DNA of 64,000 nucleotides from Sphingobacteriales bacterium (lineage in GTDB: Bacteria > Bacteroidota > Bacteroidia > Chitinophagales > CAIOSU01), in the NCBI GenBank assembly GCA_027483645.1, contig JAIXUD010000010.1:250001-314000 (forward strand), given 5' to 3'. Every line of letters begins with the position of its first letter. The first letter of the stretch is position 1. The notes below the pieces were generated by a model. That model saw only the letters and a list, made by a program, of their open reading frames with translations. It was not told the DNA's origin and ran no database searches. Both the position numbers and the translations under genes were made by a program. Shown in pieces: positions 15,605 through 24,754 of the stretch.

Positions 15605-18600
15605 TATGCTTGGGGTTTTTCTATGTCAAAATAGAAGGTAGTTCCATTGCCCGGTTCCGAATCTACACTTAGTTTGCCGCCGTGGCGCTCCACTATTTTC
15701 TTACAAATAGCTAGTCCAATACCGGTGCCTGCATACTCACTTCTGCTATTTAACCGCTGGAATATGATAAAGATACGCTCAAAATATTTTTTATCTATGC
15801 CGATGCCATTGTCTTTAACAAAAAAAGTATACCTATCCGTTTCTTGTTTGTACCCAATGTGTACCCTAGGTGTTTCCAAGCCATGAAATTTGATGGCATT
15901 TTCCAATAGGTTTTGGAAAAGGCTTATAATCTGTGGCTGATCGCCCACCACATCGGGCAATGGGTCGGAGGTTATTACAGCTTGGGTTTCGGCAATAGCC
16001 CTTTGAAGGTTTATCTTTACAAACTCCACCGTCTTGTTCATGCTTATGGTGCGGAAGGTATTACCTTTCCTATCAACCCTGGAGTATTCCAACAGGGCGT
16101 TTATCAGCTCTTGCATGCGCTTTACACCGTCAATGGCATAGTGCATAAATTCGGCAGTGTCCGCATCCAGTTGGTCTTTAAGTCTACGCTCAATTAAGTG
16201 CACATAGCTACTCACCATACGCAGGGGCTCTTGCAAATCGTGAGAGGCTGCGTAGGCAAATTGCTCCAAGTCTTCATTTGAGCGGGTAAGCTCTACCGTG
16301 TGCTCCTCTAGTTTGCGCTGTATCTCCTTTAAATCCGATATATCGAGCGACATAACCATACCGGCATATATCTCGTTGCGCTCGTTGCGTACTGGCAAAA
16401 AGTTAATGAGGTAGTGCTTCTTATTAAACTCACGCTCCATAATGTGTTCCTTACCGTTCAAAGCACCTCGATACAAGGGTTCTAGCAGCTTCAGCGTTGC
16501 AGGCGGTAGCGTTTGGTTGATGGTTCGGCCTTCCATACTATCCTTATCGTAGCCTTGGTTTTCCAGCTCGGCACCTTCTACCAGGCGATAGCGCAGGTCG
16601 CGGTCATATAGAAAAACAGCCGATTTCGGTATGTTGCGTGCCAAGGTACGGTACAGCTCTCGGGTTTCGCCTATTTCTTCTTCTTGCTTGCGGCGTTCCA
16701 AGGCATTTGCTACTATTTGGCCGAATATTTTGAGTAGCGGTACCGCCTCTGCATGCCAAAACCGCTCTAACTTAAACGAAGCGATAATCAACAAACCCCT
16801 GAACTCATTCTTCGACATAATGGGCACCCCAATCATTGACTTGATGCCGTTTTTAGTAAATAGCTCTTGCAATTCCACAGCCTCCTCGGGCATCTTATCA
16901 ATCGATTCGATGCTTACCAGTCCGTGCTTTTTTACCTGCCGGTACACCCAAACAAACTTTTTTGCCTCTACTAGGCTTACCATTTCTGGGTTGGGGGTTA
17001 GGTTGTTATCTAGCCAATGGTGCGACAGCTTAAAGCGCCTGCCTGTGCTATTGGCCATGAAAATGTAGCTTTGGTCTACCCCTAGAAACTCGGCCACATA
17101 GCGCAACGATGCGGTAATCTCTGCATTAATATCTTTCGGCGCGATGTTAATGAAGTTGGCAGAGATAATGGTAATGATGTTCTCAAACTGCAAGGTAAAG
17201 TTCAGTAACGCCTCGGTAGTTTTACGCTCGAGCGCGCTGGAGATAACTTGTGCCGTAATGCGCAGCAGGGCTATGATATCCTCGCTCCAAGTAAGTTCAT
17301 TTTGGGTGGAGGTAAGCGACATCAACCCAATAAGCTCGCCCTTGGATTGCAAAGGCAATACTATCGAACTCTTAATCGAGGCCATCTCAACAAACTCCTT
17401 TAGGTAAGTTCCTTTTGGTATCTGTTCGGTATTCTGCATGTATAGGTAGCCGTATTCTTTAATCTGCTCGGCCTCCCAAGTGTTATTGTTATAGGGGTGT
17501 ATCAGTTTCATTACTGCCCTATGCTTGGCATTGTCATTTCTTAGCCAATAGTAGCGGGGCTTGAATCCTTGGTTTCCCTTTAGGTTGATTACCACCCTAT
17601 CTACATTGTTCAGTTCGCCAAGTATTTTAATGCTTTCGTCAATAGCTGCATCAATTTGGTGGTAAGGGGTGTTGATGAACCGTGTGGCAATGTTCGAAAT
17701 CATTTCCTTTAAGCGCAGTTGTAGCTTAAGCGATTGCTCAACTAACTTTCGCTGTGTAATGTCGGTTGATATGGCCAGTACCTGTATTTTGCCATCGGGG
17801 GCCGGTAAGGGTTTTTTTATCGTTGAAAACCAATACTCCTTATTATCAATTGGGCTGATAATCCTTTGTTCGGGGAAGAAATGCTCTTCGTTGGTGGCAA
17901 TTACGTTTTGATCTTGTAAGATGTATTGTTTGCCTAGTGGTATGTTTTTAACCACTTCATTATGCTTCCTACCTGCTATATGCCTCACATCTTTTCCGAT
18001 AAAGTCGGCAAATGCCTTATTGATGAGCTTATAATGCCCTTCTCCATCCCTAACAAAAACGAGGTTCGGTATCGAGTCGATAATCTGCCGTAGGTATAGC
18101 TCTTGTGTTTTTAGTTCTTGCTCTACTCGCTTTCGGTGCGAAATGTCTAGACCTATCAAATTCACATAATCATACTCCGGCACCGGTACCAGCTTCAGTT
18201 CAAAAGTCACCTTGCCACAAGTCAATTCAAATTCTTGATAGAGGCCTTGTTTTAAAATACTTGTCACTATTTTTTGCCATGGCAAGGGTAGTTTTTTCCC
18301 TATCTCGGTTGCCCAATGCTCTAGTAATATACCGCTGGCAGGGTTGGCATATTTTACGACACCATTACGCGAAATGCGCATTAGTGGCGAGGGTTGCTCG
18401 TGTGGCATACGGGCCAATATGGCCATTTTGCGATCAAGTTTTTTCGATTCTGATATATCCCTGCCAATGCTGGCAAAGTACTCTACCTTGCCGTCGGCGT
18501 TGCGTTTGGTAATAATCAGTTGTGAAATAGGTATAATTTTTCCACCCTTTTTCATCACGTTCATTTCCCCTTGCCAAGTACCATATTTTATAGCATGTGG

Positions 18601-19641
18601 CACTGCCACGGTGTAAAGCTTGTTTAACGACTCCGTGGTATAGTAGCGGCTCACTACCAGCTTTTCAGCTGCCATACTTAGTGAGGCACTTACAGCTTTT
18701 CTTACAGCCGCGTTCGCATACAGCACGGTACCATCAATGCGTATCATGGCGACAAAGTCGGTAGTTGATTCTACGGTAATCAGCAGCCGTTCGCGCTCTT
18801 CGGCAAGCTTTTTTTCAGCGGTCATATCGCTGTGTATCAGCATCAGTCCCGCTGGTTGGTTTTTGCTAGCTTGGTACTTAGTTATGCTTATATAGTGCCA
18901 GCGCTCGTCGCCTTTTTTGTGGCGTATACGCAGCTCAGCTTCGCCGGGCTTACTAAATGGTTGACTTACTTGTAGCAGTGTCGCATAGTTAGACCCTATT
19001 ACTGCTTGATGATTATAACCAATAAGTTTGCAAAACCGCTCGTTCGCAAAGCTTATATTGCCTTGGTCATCTAGCAGCACCACGCCCTCGTTCATGTGCT
19101 CCACCAAGCTCTTGTAGCTCGCTTCGCTTTGCTTTAGTTGTCTATTTGCTTGATGGCGTTCACGCTCCATTAAAGTGCGGAGTTGGCTTTCGTTCTCCTC
19201 TATTTTGCGTTTTTGGGTTATTTCTAGGGTAATGTCGCTGTAGGTAGCTATGCAGCCAACCATAGTGCCATTGGCATCTTTATGGGGCCGGGCATGTACG
19301 TTAATGTAAGTATCGGTTTGGTTGAATTTGAGGCAGATGGCAATTTTACACTCCTTACCCGTGGCTAAAACCTTTGCAATCGGCAGTTTATGAGGCGGTA
19401 GTGGCTTTAATGTGTTGGCATCCCGAACTTGGTAATGTTGGTGCCAGTTGAGGGGGCTTATGACTTCGGTCTGTTTGCCTAAATCTTGCTGGGCTGCCTT
19501 GTTGAGGAAAACAAAGTTGCTCTCCAAGTCAGTAACAACTACCCGCTCCTGCAACAAATCAAGGTATCCTACCAAATCTGCCGATAAGGTCAATGGATTG
19601 TTGATCTTTTTGGCTTTAGTCAATTTACCCTGCTCGGCCAT
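15604..19641 (-). CDS. Soluble multi-PAS/GAF sensor histidine kinase
   Basis: A 1345-residue histidine kinase without a signal peptide or transmembrane helix, so it is a cytosolic sensor. In order I see five PAS-type domains (about residues 25-150, 170-290, 295-410, 415-520, 525-650), two GAF domains (~655-810 and 820-985), and a sixth PAS (~990-1110). Then come a dimerisation/phosphoacceptor domain with SHDLQEPLRMV (H-box) and an HATPase domain (NLLENAIKFHG, VKDNGIGIDKKYF, TGIGLAICKKI, GNGTTFYFDIEK). PAS boundaries are visible as repeated endings of the type SDITLE, SDMTAE, RDISES, LDISHR, TDITQR, LDISDL. The H-box is of the phytochrome-like HWE/HisKA type. The ligands are unknown. It is the first gene of a three-gene operon with two response regulators. 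Confidence 0.9.
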   Translation of the reverse strand: MAEQGKLTKAKKINNPLTLSADLVGYLDLLQERVVVTDLESNFVFLNKAAQQDLGKQTEVISPLNWHQHYQVRDANTLKPLPPHKLPIAKVLATGKECKIAICLKFNQTDTYINVHARPHKDANGTMVGCIATYSDITLEITQKRKIEENESQLRTLMERERHQANRQLKQSEASYKSLVEHMNEGVVLLDDQGNISFANERFCKLIGYNHQAVIGSNYATLLQVSQPFSKPGEAELRIRHKKGDERWHYISITKYQASKNQPAGLMLIHSDMTAEKKLAEERERLLITVESTTDFVAMIRIDGTVLYANAAVRKAVSASLSMAAEKLVVSRYYTTESLNKLYTVAVPHAIKYGTWQGEMNVMKKGGKIIPISQLIITKRNADGKVEYFASIGRDISESKKLDRKMAILARMPHEQPSPLMRISRNGVVKYANPASGILLEHWATEIGKKLPLPWQKIVTSILKQGLYQEFELTCGKVTFELKLVPVPEYDYVNLIGLDISHRKRVEQELKTQELYLRQIIDSIPNLVFVRDGEGHYKLINKAFADFIGKDVRHIAGRKHNEVVKNIPLGKQYILQDQNVIATNEEHFFPEQRIISPIDNKEYWFSTIKKPLPAPDGKIQVLAISTDITQRKLVEQSLKLQLRLKEMISNIATRFINTPYHQIDAAIDESIKILGELNNVDRVVINLKGNQGFKPRYYWLRNDNAKHRAVMKLIHPYNNNTWEAEQIKEYGYLYMQNTEQIPKGTYLKEFVEMASIKSSIVLPLQSKGELIGLMSLTSTQNELTWSEDIIALLRITAQVISSALERKTTEALLNFTLQFENIITIISANFINIAPKDINAEITASLRYVAEFLGVDQSYIFMANSTGRRFKLSHHWLDNNLTPNPEMVSLVEAKKFVWVYRQVKKHGLVSIESIDKMPEEAVELQELFTKNGIKSMIGVPIMSKNEFRGLLIIASFKLERFWHAEAVPLLKIFGQIVANALERRKQEEEIGETRELYRTLARNIPKSAVFLYDRDLRYRLVEGAELENQGYDKDSMEGRTINQTLPPATLKLLEPLYRGALNGKEHIMEREFNKKHYLINFLPVRNERNEIYAGMVMSLDISDLKEIQRKLEEHTVELTRSNEDLEQFAYAASHDLQEPLRMVSSYVHLIERRLKDQLDADTAEFMHYAIDGVKRMQELINALLEYSRVDRKGNTFRTISMNKTVEFVKINLQRAIAETQAVITSDPLPDVVGDQPQIISLFQNLLENAIKFHGLETPRVHIGYKQETDRYTFFVKDNGIGIDKKYFERIFIIFQRLNSRSEYAGTGIGLAICKKIVERHGGKLSVDSEPGNGTTFYFDIEKPQA

Positions 19642-19722
19642 AATTATAAAAATGTGGCGTTCCTACAATACGCTATCTTGAAGGTACTAAAGCCTGCTCA
19701 CATTTTAAAGCACAAATTAATA

Positions 19723-20553
19723 TTACGATATTTCGTATATCGGTTTTATGCCTGCCAAAAGCAGGTCTTTTTGGTCGAAAAGTTCCATGCCGCAGTGGTT
19801 GCAATTGAAACCATAGGCAATATAATGTTTGCTGCCAGGCTCTATCTCTTCATAGCCGTGCAATGGCGCATAGCTGCCGCACTTTATACAGGGTATCCGT
19901 TTATTGGTTAGGTCTAGCTTAGTATTGTCCACATCAAAGTTACCTTCCATCAAAGCTTCATCAATACTCATTACCCGGTTTTGGTTGTATCGTAGCAGCA
20001 GCTCAGTATCCATCTCGCTGGCGCGATATACGGCATCATGTAGCAGGCCTTGGTCAACCATCATTTCAACCAAGTTTAGCGTGCCATAGGCCAGCCGTTC
20101 CAACACCCGTGCCGAAGGGGATAGCTTACTTTCTGCTACCTTTAGCCAAAGCTGGAAGTATGGCTCAAAAAACGGACGTTTCAAGGCAAAATGTTTGGCA
20201 AATACGGCAAGTGTATGCTCTGGGCTGCTAATGTGATTTTTTTCGTTGAGCAAAGTAGCTTTTAGCAATTCATATAAGTGGTGATGCTCATCAGCTGGCA
20301 GTTCTTTGCCCAAAGCGAGGTCTTTGGCCTCCCTTGGGAAATGCCTAAAACAACCTTGAAAGTCTTTTTGCAAAGCCAATACACCCAGCAAACCGCCTAT
20401 GGCGCTGCACAGGTGTTGCGCAGCAGCAGTACCTTCGTAGTTATTTGCTAGTTGCCTGTGCGTGCTTTCCAGGCCTTCGTTAAGGTGGAAAATAAGGTTA
20501 TCCACCTTTTCGTCTAGTATCTTGTGTTGCACCTTTACGAGCAGTATATGCAT
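19723..20553 (-). CDS. Unknown protein with C-terminal zinc-ribbon-like CxxC pairs
   Basis: About 276 residues, cytosolic. The ORF track begins at a TTG 3 codons earlier, but the ATG at 20553 is preferred. The first ~210 residues are alpha-helical (long runs such as DEKVDNLIFHLNEGLESTHRQ and SARVLERLAYGTLNLVEMM). The C-terminus has two cysteine pairs, CIKCGSYAPLHG and FNCNHCGMELF, spaced about 28 residues apart, which suggests a single zinc ribbon. I do not recognise the family. A TATCTTAA box lies about 19 bp upstream of the ATG. The protein is not in an operon with the kinase downstream: there is an 81-bp gap and the kinase has its own leader. Confidence 0.65.
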   Translation of the reverse strand: MHILLVKVQHKILDEKVDNLIFHLNEGLESTHRQLANNYEGTAAAQHLCSAIGGLLGVLALQKDFQGCFRHFPREAKDLALGKELPADEHHHLYELLKATLLNEKNHISSPEHTLAVFAKHFALKRPFFEPYFQLWLKVAESKLSPSARVLERLAYGTLNLVEMMVDQGLLHDAVYRASEMDTELLLRYNQNRVMSIDEALMEGNFDVDNTKLDLTNKRIPCIKCGSYAPLHGYEEIEPGSKHYIAYGFNCNHCGMELFDQKDLLLAGIKPIYEIS

Positions 20554-20667
20554 ACCCCCCAAATTTAACCTTTAAGATAGGTATTTTTACAATTTGAAAA
20601 AATGGGGCAGCAGATAATTCGGCTGGGTCACTCGTTTAGGGTATTCCAATCACCAATTGGGCTTCAA

Positions 20668-20699
20668 TTTGGATTCGTTCTAAACAAGGCGTACTTTTG
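20668..20699 (+). promoter_or_regulatory. Promoter TTTG-N20-TACTTTTG
   Basis: Full Bacteroidetes-type promoter: TTTG at 20668-20671 and TACTTTTG at 20692-20699, spacer 20 nt. It sits inside the longer ORF-track gene model and points to the ATG at 20716 as the true start. Confidence 0.65.
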
Positions 20700-20715
20700 T
20701 TATGAAATTATAGCC

Positions 20716-20904
20716 ATGATGGGTCAACCCAACGACCATACTACCCCACAAACTGAGAACCCTGTCGAGAAGAACTTATCTCGCAAGGAAAAAATGATTT
20801 TCTGGTTCAAACGCTTGGGCTGGCTTGGGTTTCTCTTTTTCCTTGCTAAAGGAATAATATGGTTGGTTGTAGCGTATTTCGCTGGCGATGCCATTTTTAG
20901 CTAG
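20716..20904 (+). CDS. Small single-pass membrane protein
   Basis: About 62 residues: a polar N-terminus (QPNDHTTPQTENPVEKNLSRKEK) followed by one hydrophobic helix (RLGWLGFLFFLAKGIIWLVVAYFAG). The ORF track starts at 20602, but a strong -7 box at 20692 would place the transcription start at about 20706. So one of the two adjacent ATGs (20716 or 20719) is the real start. The WFKRLGWLGFLFFLAKGIIWL pattern is common among tiny Bacteroidota alanyl-tRNA-synthetase-unrelated membrane proteins that I cannot name. It ends 8 bp from the stop of the converging biotin carboxylase gene. Confidence 0.6.
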   Translation: MMGQPNDHTTPQTENPVEKNLSRKEKMIFWFKRLGWLGFLFFLAKGIIWLVVAYFAGDAIFS

Positions 20905-20912
20905 TTTCCAAA

Positions 20913-22409
20913 TTACCGCAGTTGCCTGCGTTCCTTCCACTTACTTCCCGCACCTTCATTATTATTGCAGGTAGCTGCTTGTGTGGTGTTTTTCTTGGCT
21001 TGTTCCAACACTTTTATACCTAGCAACGCCGCTATCAAGGCTTCGTCTTCAAGGCGCTCTTGCAGCATTTCAGGTTTAAAATAGCGAGCGATAAAGTGCG
21101 TATCGAAGTTGCCGGTTACAAAAGCTTCATGCTGCATTACCCACTTGCCAAACTGCAGCGTGTTTTTAATACCCACAATATCATACTCCTCAATGGCGCG
21201 TACCATACGCTGAAGCGCCTCGGTGCGGTCTTTGCCGTGCGTGGTCAGCTTGGCTATCATGGGGTCGTAATAGATAGGGATGTCCATACCTTGTTCAAAG
21301 CCATCATCTACTCTTACGCCTGGGCCGTTCGGGCGGCTGTAGGTTCCCAGCTTGCCAATATCGGGCAGGAAGCCATTGGCTGGATCCTCCGCATATACGC
21401 GCAGCTCAACCGCATGGCCAATGATTTTAAGGTCTTCTTGGGTAAACGATAATTTCTCGTCCCGAGCCACTTTTATCTGTTCTTTTACCAAGTCCACGCC
21501 AGTGATAAGCTCGGTTACCGGGTGCTCTACCTGCAAGCGGGTATTCATTTCCAGGAAGTAGTAGTTCAGTTGTTCATCCACCAAAAACTCCACCGTGCCG
21601 GCGCCGCTGTAGTTACAGGCTTTGGCTACCATTACGGCACTTTGGCCCATTTTCTCCCGTACTTCAGGGGTCAATACGCTCGATGGCGCCTCTTCAATAA
21701 CCTTTTGGTGGCGACGCTGTATGCTGCACTCGCGCTCAAAAAGGTGTACCACGTTGCCATGGTTATCTGCCAATACCTGTATCTCAATATGCCTTGGGGA
21801 ACCAACGAATTTCTCAATAAACACTGCACCATCGCCAAAAGAAGCCACTGCTTCGCTCACCGCGCGCTGCATTTGCTCTTCAAACTCCTCTACATGCTCC
21901 ACTACCCGCATGCCTTTGCCACCGCCACCAGCAGCAGCCTTAAGCAATACGGGGAAACCGATGCTCTGTGCCAGTTTCTTGGCCACTTCTATATCATCAA
22001 TTGCGCCTTCGCTGCCGGGCACCATCGGTATGCCGAAACCCTTTACCGCATCCTTTGCTGATAGCTTGTTGCCCATCAATTGGATAGAGTAGGGGCTAGG
22101 CCCGATAAACGTAATACCCGCTGCGGCCACCTTCTCAGAGAAAGCGGCGTTTTCGGACAAAAAGCCATAGCCCGGATGGATGCCATCCACGCCCAGTTTC
22201 AATGCCTCGGCAATAATCTTGTCCGCCAACAGGTAACTTTGGTTGCTCGGCGGTGGGCCTAATAGTATGGCTTCATCAGCATAGCGCACATGCGGCGCAT
22301 TGCGGTCGGCCTCGCTATATACGGCAACGGTTTTAATACCCATTTCCTTTGCACTGCGCATCACTCGCAACGCTATCTCACCACGGTTGGCAACCAGGAT
22401 TTTTTTCAT
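20913..22409 (-). CDS. accC: Biotin carboxylase subunit of acetyl-/propionyl-CoA carboxylase
   Basis: A 498-residue ATP-grasp enzyme that carboxylates biotin on its carrier protein. Motifs are MKKILVANRGEIALRV (N-terminal BC domain), YLLADKIIAEAL, VLLKAAAGGGGKGMRVV (ATP-binding Gly-rich loop), RECSIQRRHQKVIEEAPS, YFLEMNTRLQVEHPVTE (metal/ATP site) and HAVELRVYAEDPANGF. The core ends at about residue 460. The last ~30 residues (KKNTTQAATCNNNEGAGSKW) are a polar low-complexity extension. Genes for a biotin carrier and carboxyltransferase are not adjacent, so whether it serves acetyl- or propionyl-CoA carboxylase cannot be decided. A promoter TTTG-N19-TATCTTTA lies just upstream (22416-22446). 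Confidence 0.92.
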   Translation of the reverse strand: MKKILVANRGEIALRVMRSAKEMGIKTVAVYSEADRNAPHVRYADEAILLGPPPSNQSYLLADKIIAEALKLGVDGIHPGYGFLSENAAFSEKVAAAGITFIGPSPYSIQLMGNKLSAKDAVKGFGIPMVPGSEGAIDDIEVAKKLAQSIGFPVLLKAAAGGGGKGMRVVEHVEEFEEQMQRAVSEAVASFGDGAVFIEKFVGSPRHIEIQVLADNHGNVVHLFERECSIQRRHQKVIEEAPSSVLTPEVREKMGQSAVMVAKACNYSGAGTVEFLVDEQLNYYFLEMNTRLQVEHPVTELITGVDLVKEQIKVARDEKLSFTQEDLKIIGHAVELRVYAEDPANGFLPDIGKLGTYSRPNGPGVRVDDGFEQGMDIPIYYDPMIAKLTTHGKDRTEALQRMVRAIEEYDIVGIKNTLQFGKWVMQHEAFVTGNFDTHFIARYFKPEMLQERLEDEALIAALLGIKVLEQAKKNTTQAATCNNNEGAGSKWKERRQLR

Positions 22410-22415
22410 AGGGTA

Positions 22416-22446
22416 TAAAGATAGGGAGTTAGCAAGGAGTTACAAA
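22416..22446 (-). promoter_or_regulatory. Promoter of biotin carboxylase gene
   Basis: Minus strand: TTTG (22446-22443), 19-nt spacer, TATCTTTA (22423-22416), the last base differing from the TAnnTTTG consensus. It ends 6 nt before the ATG at 22409. Confidence 0.5.
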
Positions 22447-22528
22447 CGGCTGTTGTTTTCAATTTTCCTTGAAAATTTGAAATTCAACGCCAGATTTACA
22501 AGAAATCAGTCACATCGTTACCACTGTA

Positions 22529-22563
22529 AATCGTACTTTGTACATCGTACATTGTACATCAAC
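22529..22563. repeat. CATTGTA/CATCGTA heptamer array
   Basis: AATCGTA CTTTGTA CATCGTA CATTGTA CATCAAC, five units in 7-bp register, between the biotin carboxylase and EEP genes. No inverted mate was found nearby. Confidence 0.8.
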
Positions 22564-22573
22564 AAAAAAACCC

Positions 22574-23533
22574 TCATTCCCCCGCCGTTTCCCCAGCATT
22601 TACTGGCACAGGCAACACCACCCGCATCAGTATGGCATTGTGGTCGCTTAGGCTGCAGAACTCGGCGCACCAGCGCTCTTGGTATAGGCGCACGTAGCGT
22701 TTCATCATGATGGGCTGCACCCCGTTCGGTCGGTACAATATAAAATCTATAAGCCTGCCGTTTTTCGCATTGTTGGTCATGTCGTTCACGTTTCCATCGG
22801 CAGAAAATTTTTCTTGGCTGTGTATCGTGTCATCTACCGCATCTAGCACCTTAAGCATCATAGGGTACTTAAGGGTATCGCTTTGATAGGTGTTGAAATC
22901 GCCAGCCAAAAACTGCGGTACGCCGGTTTCGGCATTTGGCAGCACGATGGAAGCCATATCAAGGTATTGCGACAATTTAGTGCGCCAGCTGCCACCCGCT
23001 TGCATATGGGTGCCAGCCACTTGTATGCGTTGGCCCGATGGCAATGTAGCCTCCACTAGCAAGGCACCCTTGTGTGCCCAACGATCAATCTCTTCCCGTT
23101 TTTTATATCGCACCCGATCAATCTTTTTAAGCGGATATTTGCTATAGATTACAACGCCACTGTTGGTTTTAAAGGGGATTAACGATCGGTTGGCAGGCCC
23201 AATTTTGTAAGGGTATTCCTTTCGCATCCTGCGCTTGATAATGCGGCGGCTTCGCACATCAAATAATTCCTGGAACACTACGATATCAATGCCGTCATCT
23301 TTTAGGTGTTGAGGGATCAGCCTAGCACGCTTCATGGGGCCACGGCGCACTGGCAGCAACAGTCTTGGTAACATTTGTATGTTGTAGGAAAGGATGCGTA
23401 CCTCCCCCGGTTCGCGAACCGCCAATTCGGGTATTTCTTGTTTTACAATCTCTAGCGTTTGCGCTTTGCTTGTAAGCGAAAGAAAACATAAAACCGCTGT
23501 TATCAGCAAGGGGAAAGACTTTAAATAACTCAT
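22574..23533 (-). CDS. Secreted endonuclease/exonuclease/phosphatase-family phosphodiesterase (sphingomyelinase C-like)
   Basis: A 319-residue protein with signal peptide (FPLLITAVLCFLSLTSKAQ) and one EEP (DNase I-like) domain. Catalytic motifs in order are ILSYNIQMLP (Asn), DIVVFQELFD (metal-binding Glu), VAGTHMQAGG (His), FLAGDFNTY (Asp/Asn), GRLIDFILYRP (Asp) and SLSDHNAILM (general-base Asp/His). The spacing and the GTHMQ and LFDVRSR neighbourhoods resemble bacterial neutral sphingomyelinases more than nucleases, so a lipid phosphodiesterase is the best guess. The substrate is unproven. A TATCTTAG box (23546-23539) is 5 nt upstream of the ATG. It is divergent from pdhB, with a GGTTACG inverted pair between them. 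Confidence 0.82.
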   Translation of the reverse strand: MSYLKSFPLLITAVLCFLSLTSKAQTLEIVKQEIPELAVREPGEVRILSYNIQMLPRLLLPVRRGPMKRARLIPQHLKDDGIDIVVFQELFDVRSRRIIKRRMRKEYPYKIGPANRSLIPFKTNSGVVIYSKYPLKKIDRVRYKKREEIDRWAHKGALLVEATLPSGQRIQVAGTHMQAGGSWRTKLSQYLDMASIVLPNAETGVPQFLAGDFNTYQSDTLKYPMMLKVLDAVDDTIHSQEKFSADGNVNDMTNNAKNGRLIDFILYRPNGVQPIMMKRYVRLYQERWCAEFCSLSDHNAILMRVVLPVPVNAGETAGE

Positions 23534-23553
23534 AGCCTCTAAGATAATAAAAA

Positions 23554-23588
23554 AGTTACGAGTTGCGAGTTACGGGTTACGGGTTGAA
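23554..23588. repeat. GGTTACG heptamer array (left arm)
   Basis: AGTTACG AGTTGCG AGTTACG GGTTACG GGTTGAA in 7-bp register, in the divergent region between the EEP gene and pdhB. Same family as 3746-3785. An inverted mate is at 23680-23714. Confidence 0.85.
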
Positions 23589-23679
23589 ATAATGATAGCT
23601 ATTACTCCAATTTGGGGAGACGAGCACTGCAATTCACGGATTTGTATTGTCAATTTTTTTACTATGGACATTAATCTGA

Positions 23680-23714
23680 TAACTCGTAACCCGTAACTCG
23701 CAACTCGTAACTTG
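23680..23714. repeat. GGTTACG heptamer array, inverted mate
   Basis: TAACTCG TAACCCG TAACTCG CAACTCG TAACTTG in 7-bp register, complementary to 23554-23588 across ~90 bp. The last unit contains the TTG that sits 18 bp upstream of the pdhB -7 box, so the array may supply the -33 element. Confidence 0.85.
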
Positions 23715-23740
23715 TTCTCGCAACCATTTTTGTATATTTG
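23712..23740 (+). promoter_or_regulatory. pdhB promoter TTG-N18-TATATTTG
   Basis: TTG at 23712-23714 and TATATTTG at 23733-23740, an exact -7 consensus. The leader to the ATG would be about 17 nt. Confidence 0.6.
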
Positions 23741-23763
23741 CCTCGGAAAAAATCAGTTTTGCT

Positions 23764-24747
23764 ATGAGACAAATCCGGCTTAGAGATGCCATCCGCGAGG
23801 CGATGGCCGAGGAAATGAGGCTTGACAAGAATGTTTTCTTGATGGGCGAAGAAGTGGCCGAGTACGATGGCGCCTACAAAGTAAGCCAAGGCATGCTGGC
23901 CGAGTTTGGCCCTAAACGCATTATTGATACCCCCATTGCCGAGCTGGGTTTCACCGGTATCGGCGTAGGTGCCGCCATGAACGGCGTACGCCCAATCATT
24001 GAGTTTATGACCTGGAACTTTGCCGTATTGGCATTCGACCAAATTGTAAACTCGGCTGCCAAAATGCTATCCATGTCGGCTGGTGAGTTTGGTTGCCCTA
24101 TTGTGTTCCGTGGGCCATCGGGCGCTGCTGGTCAGCTAGGTGCACAGCACAGCCAAAGCTTCGAAAGCTGGATGGCGAATACCCCAGGCTTGAAGGTGAT
24201 TTCTATCTCGAACCCTTACGATGCTAAGGGCTTGCTGAAAGCGGCCATCCGTGATAACGACCCGGTTTGCTTCTTTGAGAGCGAAGTGTTGTACTCTGAA
24301 ATGGGTGATGTGCCTGAAGAGGAATATATCCTGCCTATCGGTAAGGCGCGCATCGACCGTGAGGGTAAGCACGTTACCATTGTTTCCTTCAACAAGATGA
24401 TGAAAGTAGCCCAAGGCGCTGCCGATGAGTTGGCCAAGGACGGCATAGAAGCTGAAATCATCGACTTACGCACTATCCGCCCATTGGATATCGATACCAT
24501 CATCACTTCGGTAAAGAAAACCAATCGCTTGGTAATTGTGGAAGAGGCTTGGCCGTTCGGCAACGTATCTACCGAAATTACGTACTTGGTGCAGAAGTTG
24601 GCGTTCGACCATTTAGATGCCCCTATCTTGCGCATCAACACTCAAGATACCCCGCTGCACTACGCCCCAACCCTTATCGATGTTTGGATGCCCAACCCTA
24701 AGCACGTAATACAAGCGGTGAAGGATGTGATGTACGTTGGTCGATAG
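23764..24747 (+). CDS. pdhB: Pyruvate dehydrogenase complex E1 component, beta subunit
   Basis: A 327-residue thiamine-diphosphate-dependent E1 beta subunit (alpha2beta2 type) that together with E1 alpha decarboxylates pyruvate and acetylates lipoyl-E2. Motifs are IREAMAEEMRLDKNVFLMGEEVAEYDGAYK (the ThDP-contacting Glu is in GEEV), PIAELGFTGIGVGAAMNG, PIIEFMTWNFA, FRGPSGAAGQLGAQHSQSFE and VEEAWPFGNVSTEI. The HSQSFESW and IEFMTWNFA forms favour pyruvate over branched-chain keto acids. The alpha subunit and E2/E3 are not adjacent, as is usual in many Bacteroidota. Promoter and leader are clear. Confidence 0.93.
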   Translation: MRQIRLRDAIREAMAEEMRLDKNVFLMGEEVAEYDGAYKVSQGMLAEFGPKRIIDTPIAELGFTGIGVGAAMNGVRPIIEFMTWNFAVLAFDQIVNSAAKMLSMSAGEFGCPIVFRGPSGAAGQLGAQHSQSFESWMANTPGLKVISISNPYDAKGLLKAAIRDNDPVCFFESEVLYSEMGDVPEEEYILPIGKARIDREGKHVTIVSFNKMMKVAQGAADELAKDGIEAEIIDLRTIRPLDIDTIITSVKKTNRLVIVEEAWPFGNVSTEITYLVQKLAFDHLDAPILRINTQDTPLHYAPTLIDVWMPNPKHVIQAVKDVMYVGR

Positions 24748-24754
24748 ACGTAAT

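Noticed and set aside
21522-22061. 179-residue plus-strand ORF opposite accC
   Set aside because: Antisense shadow of a well-supported biotin carboxylase gene.
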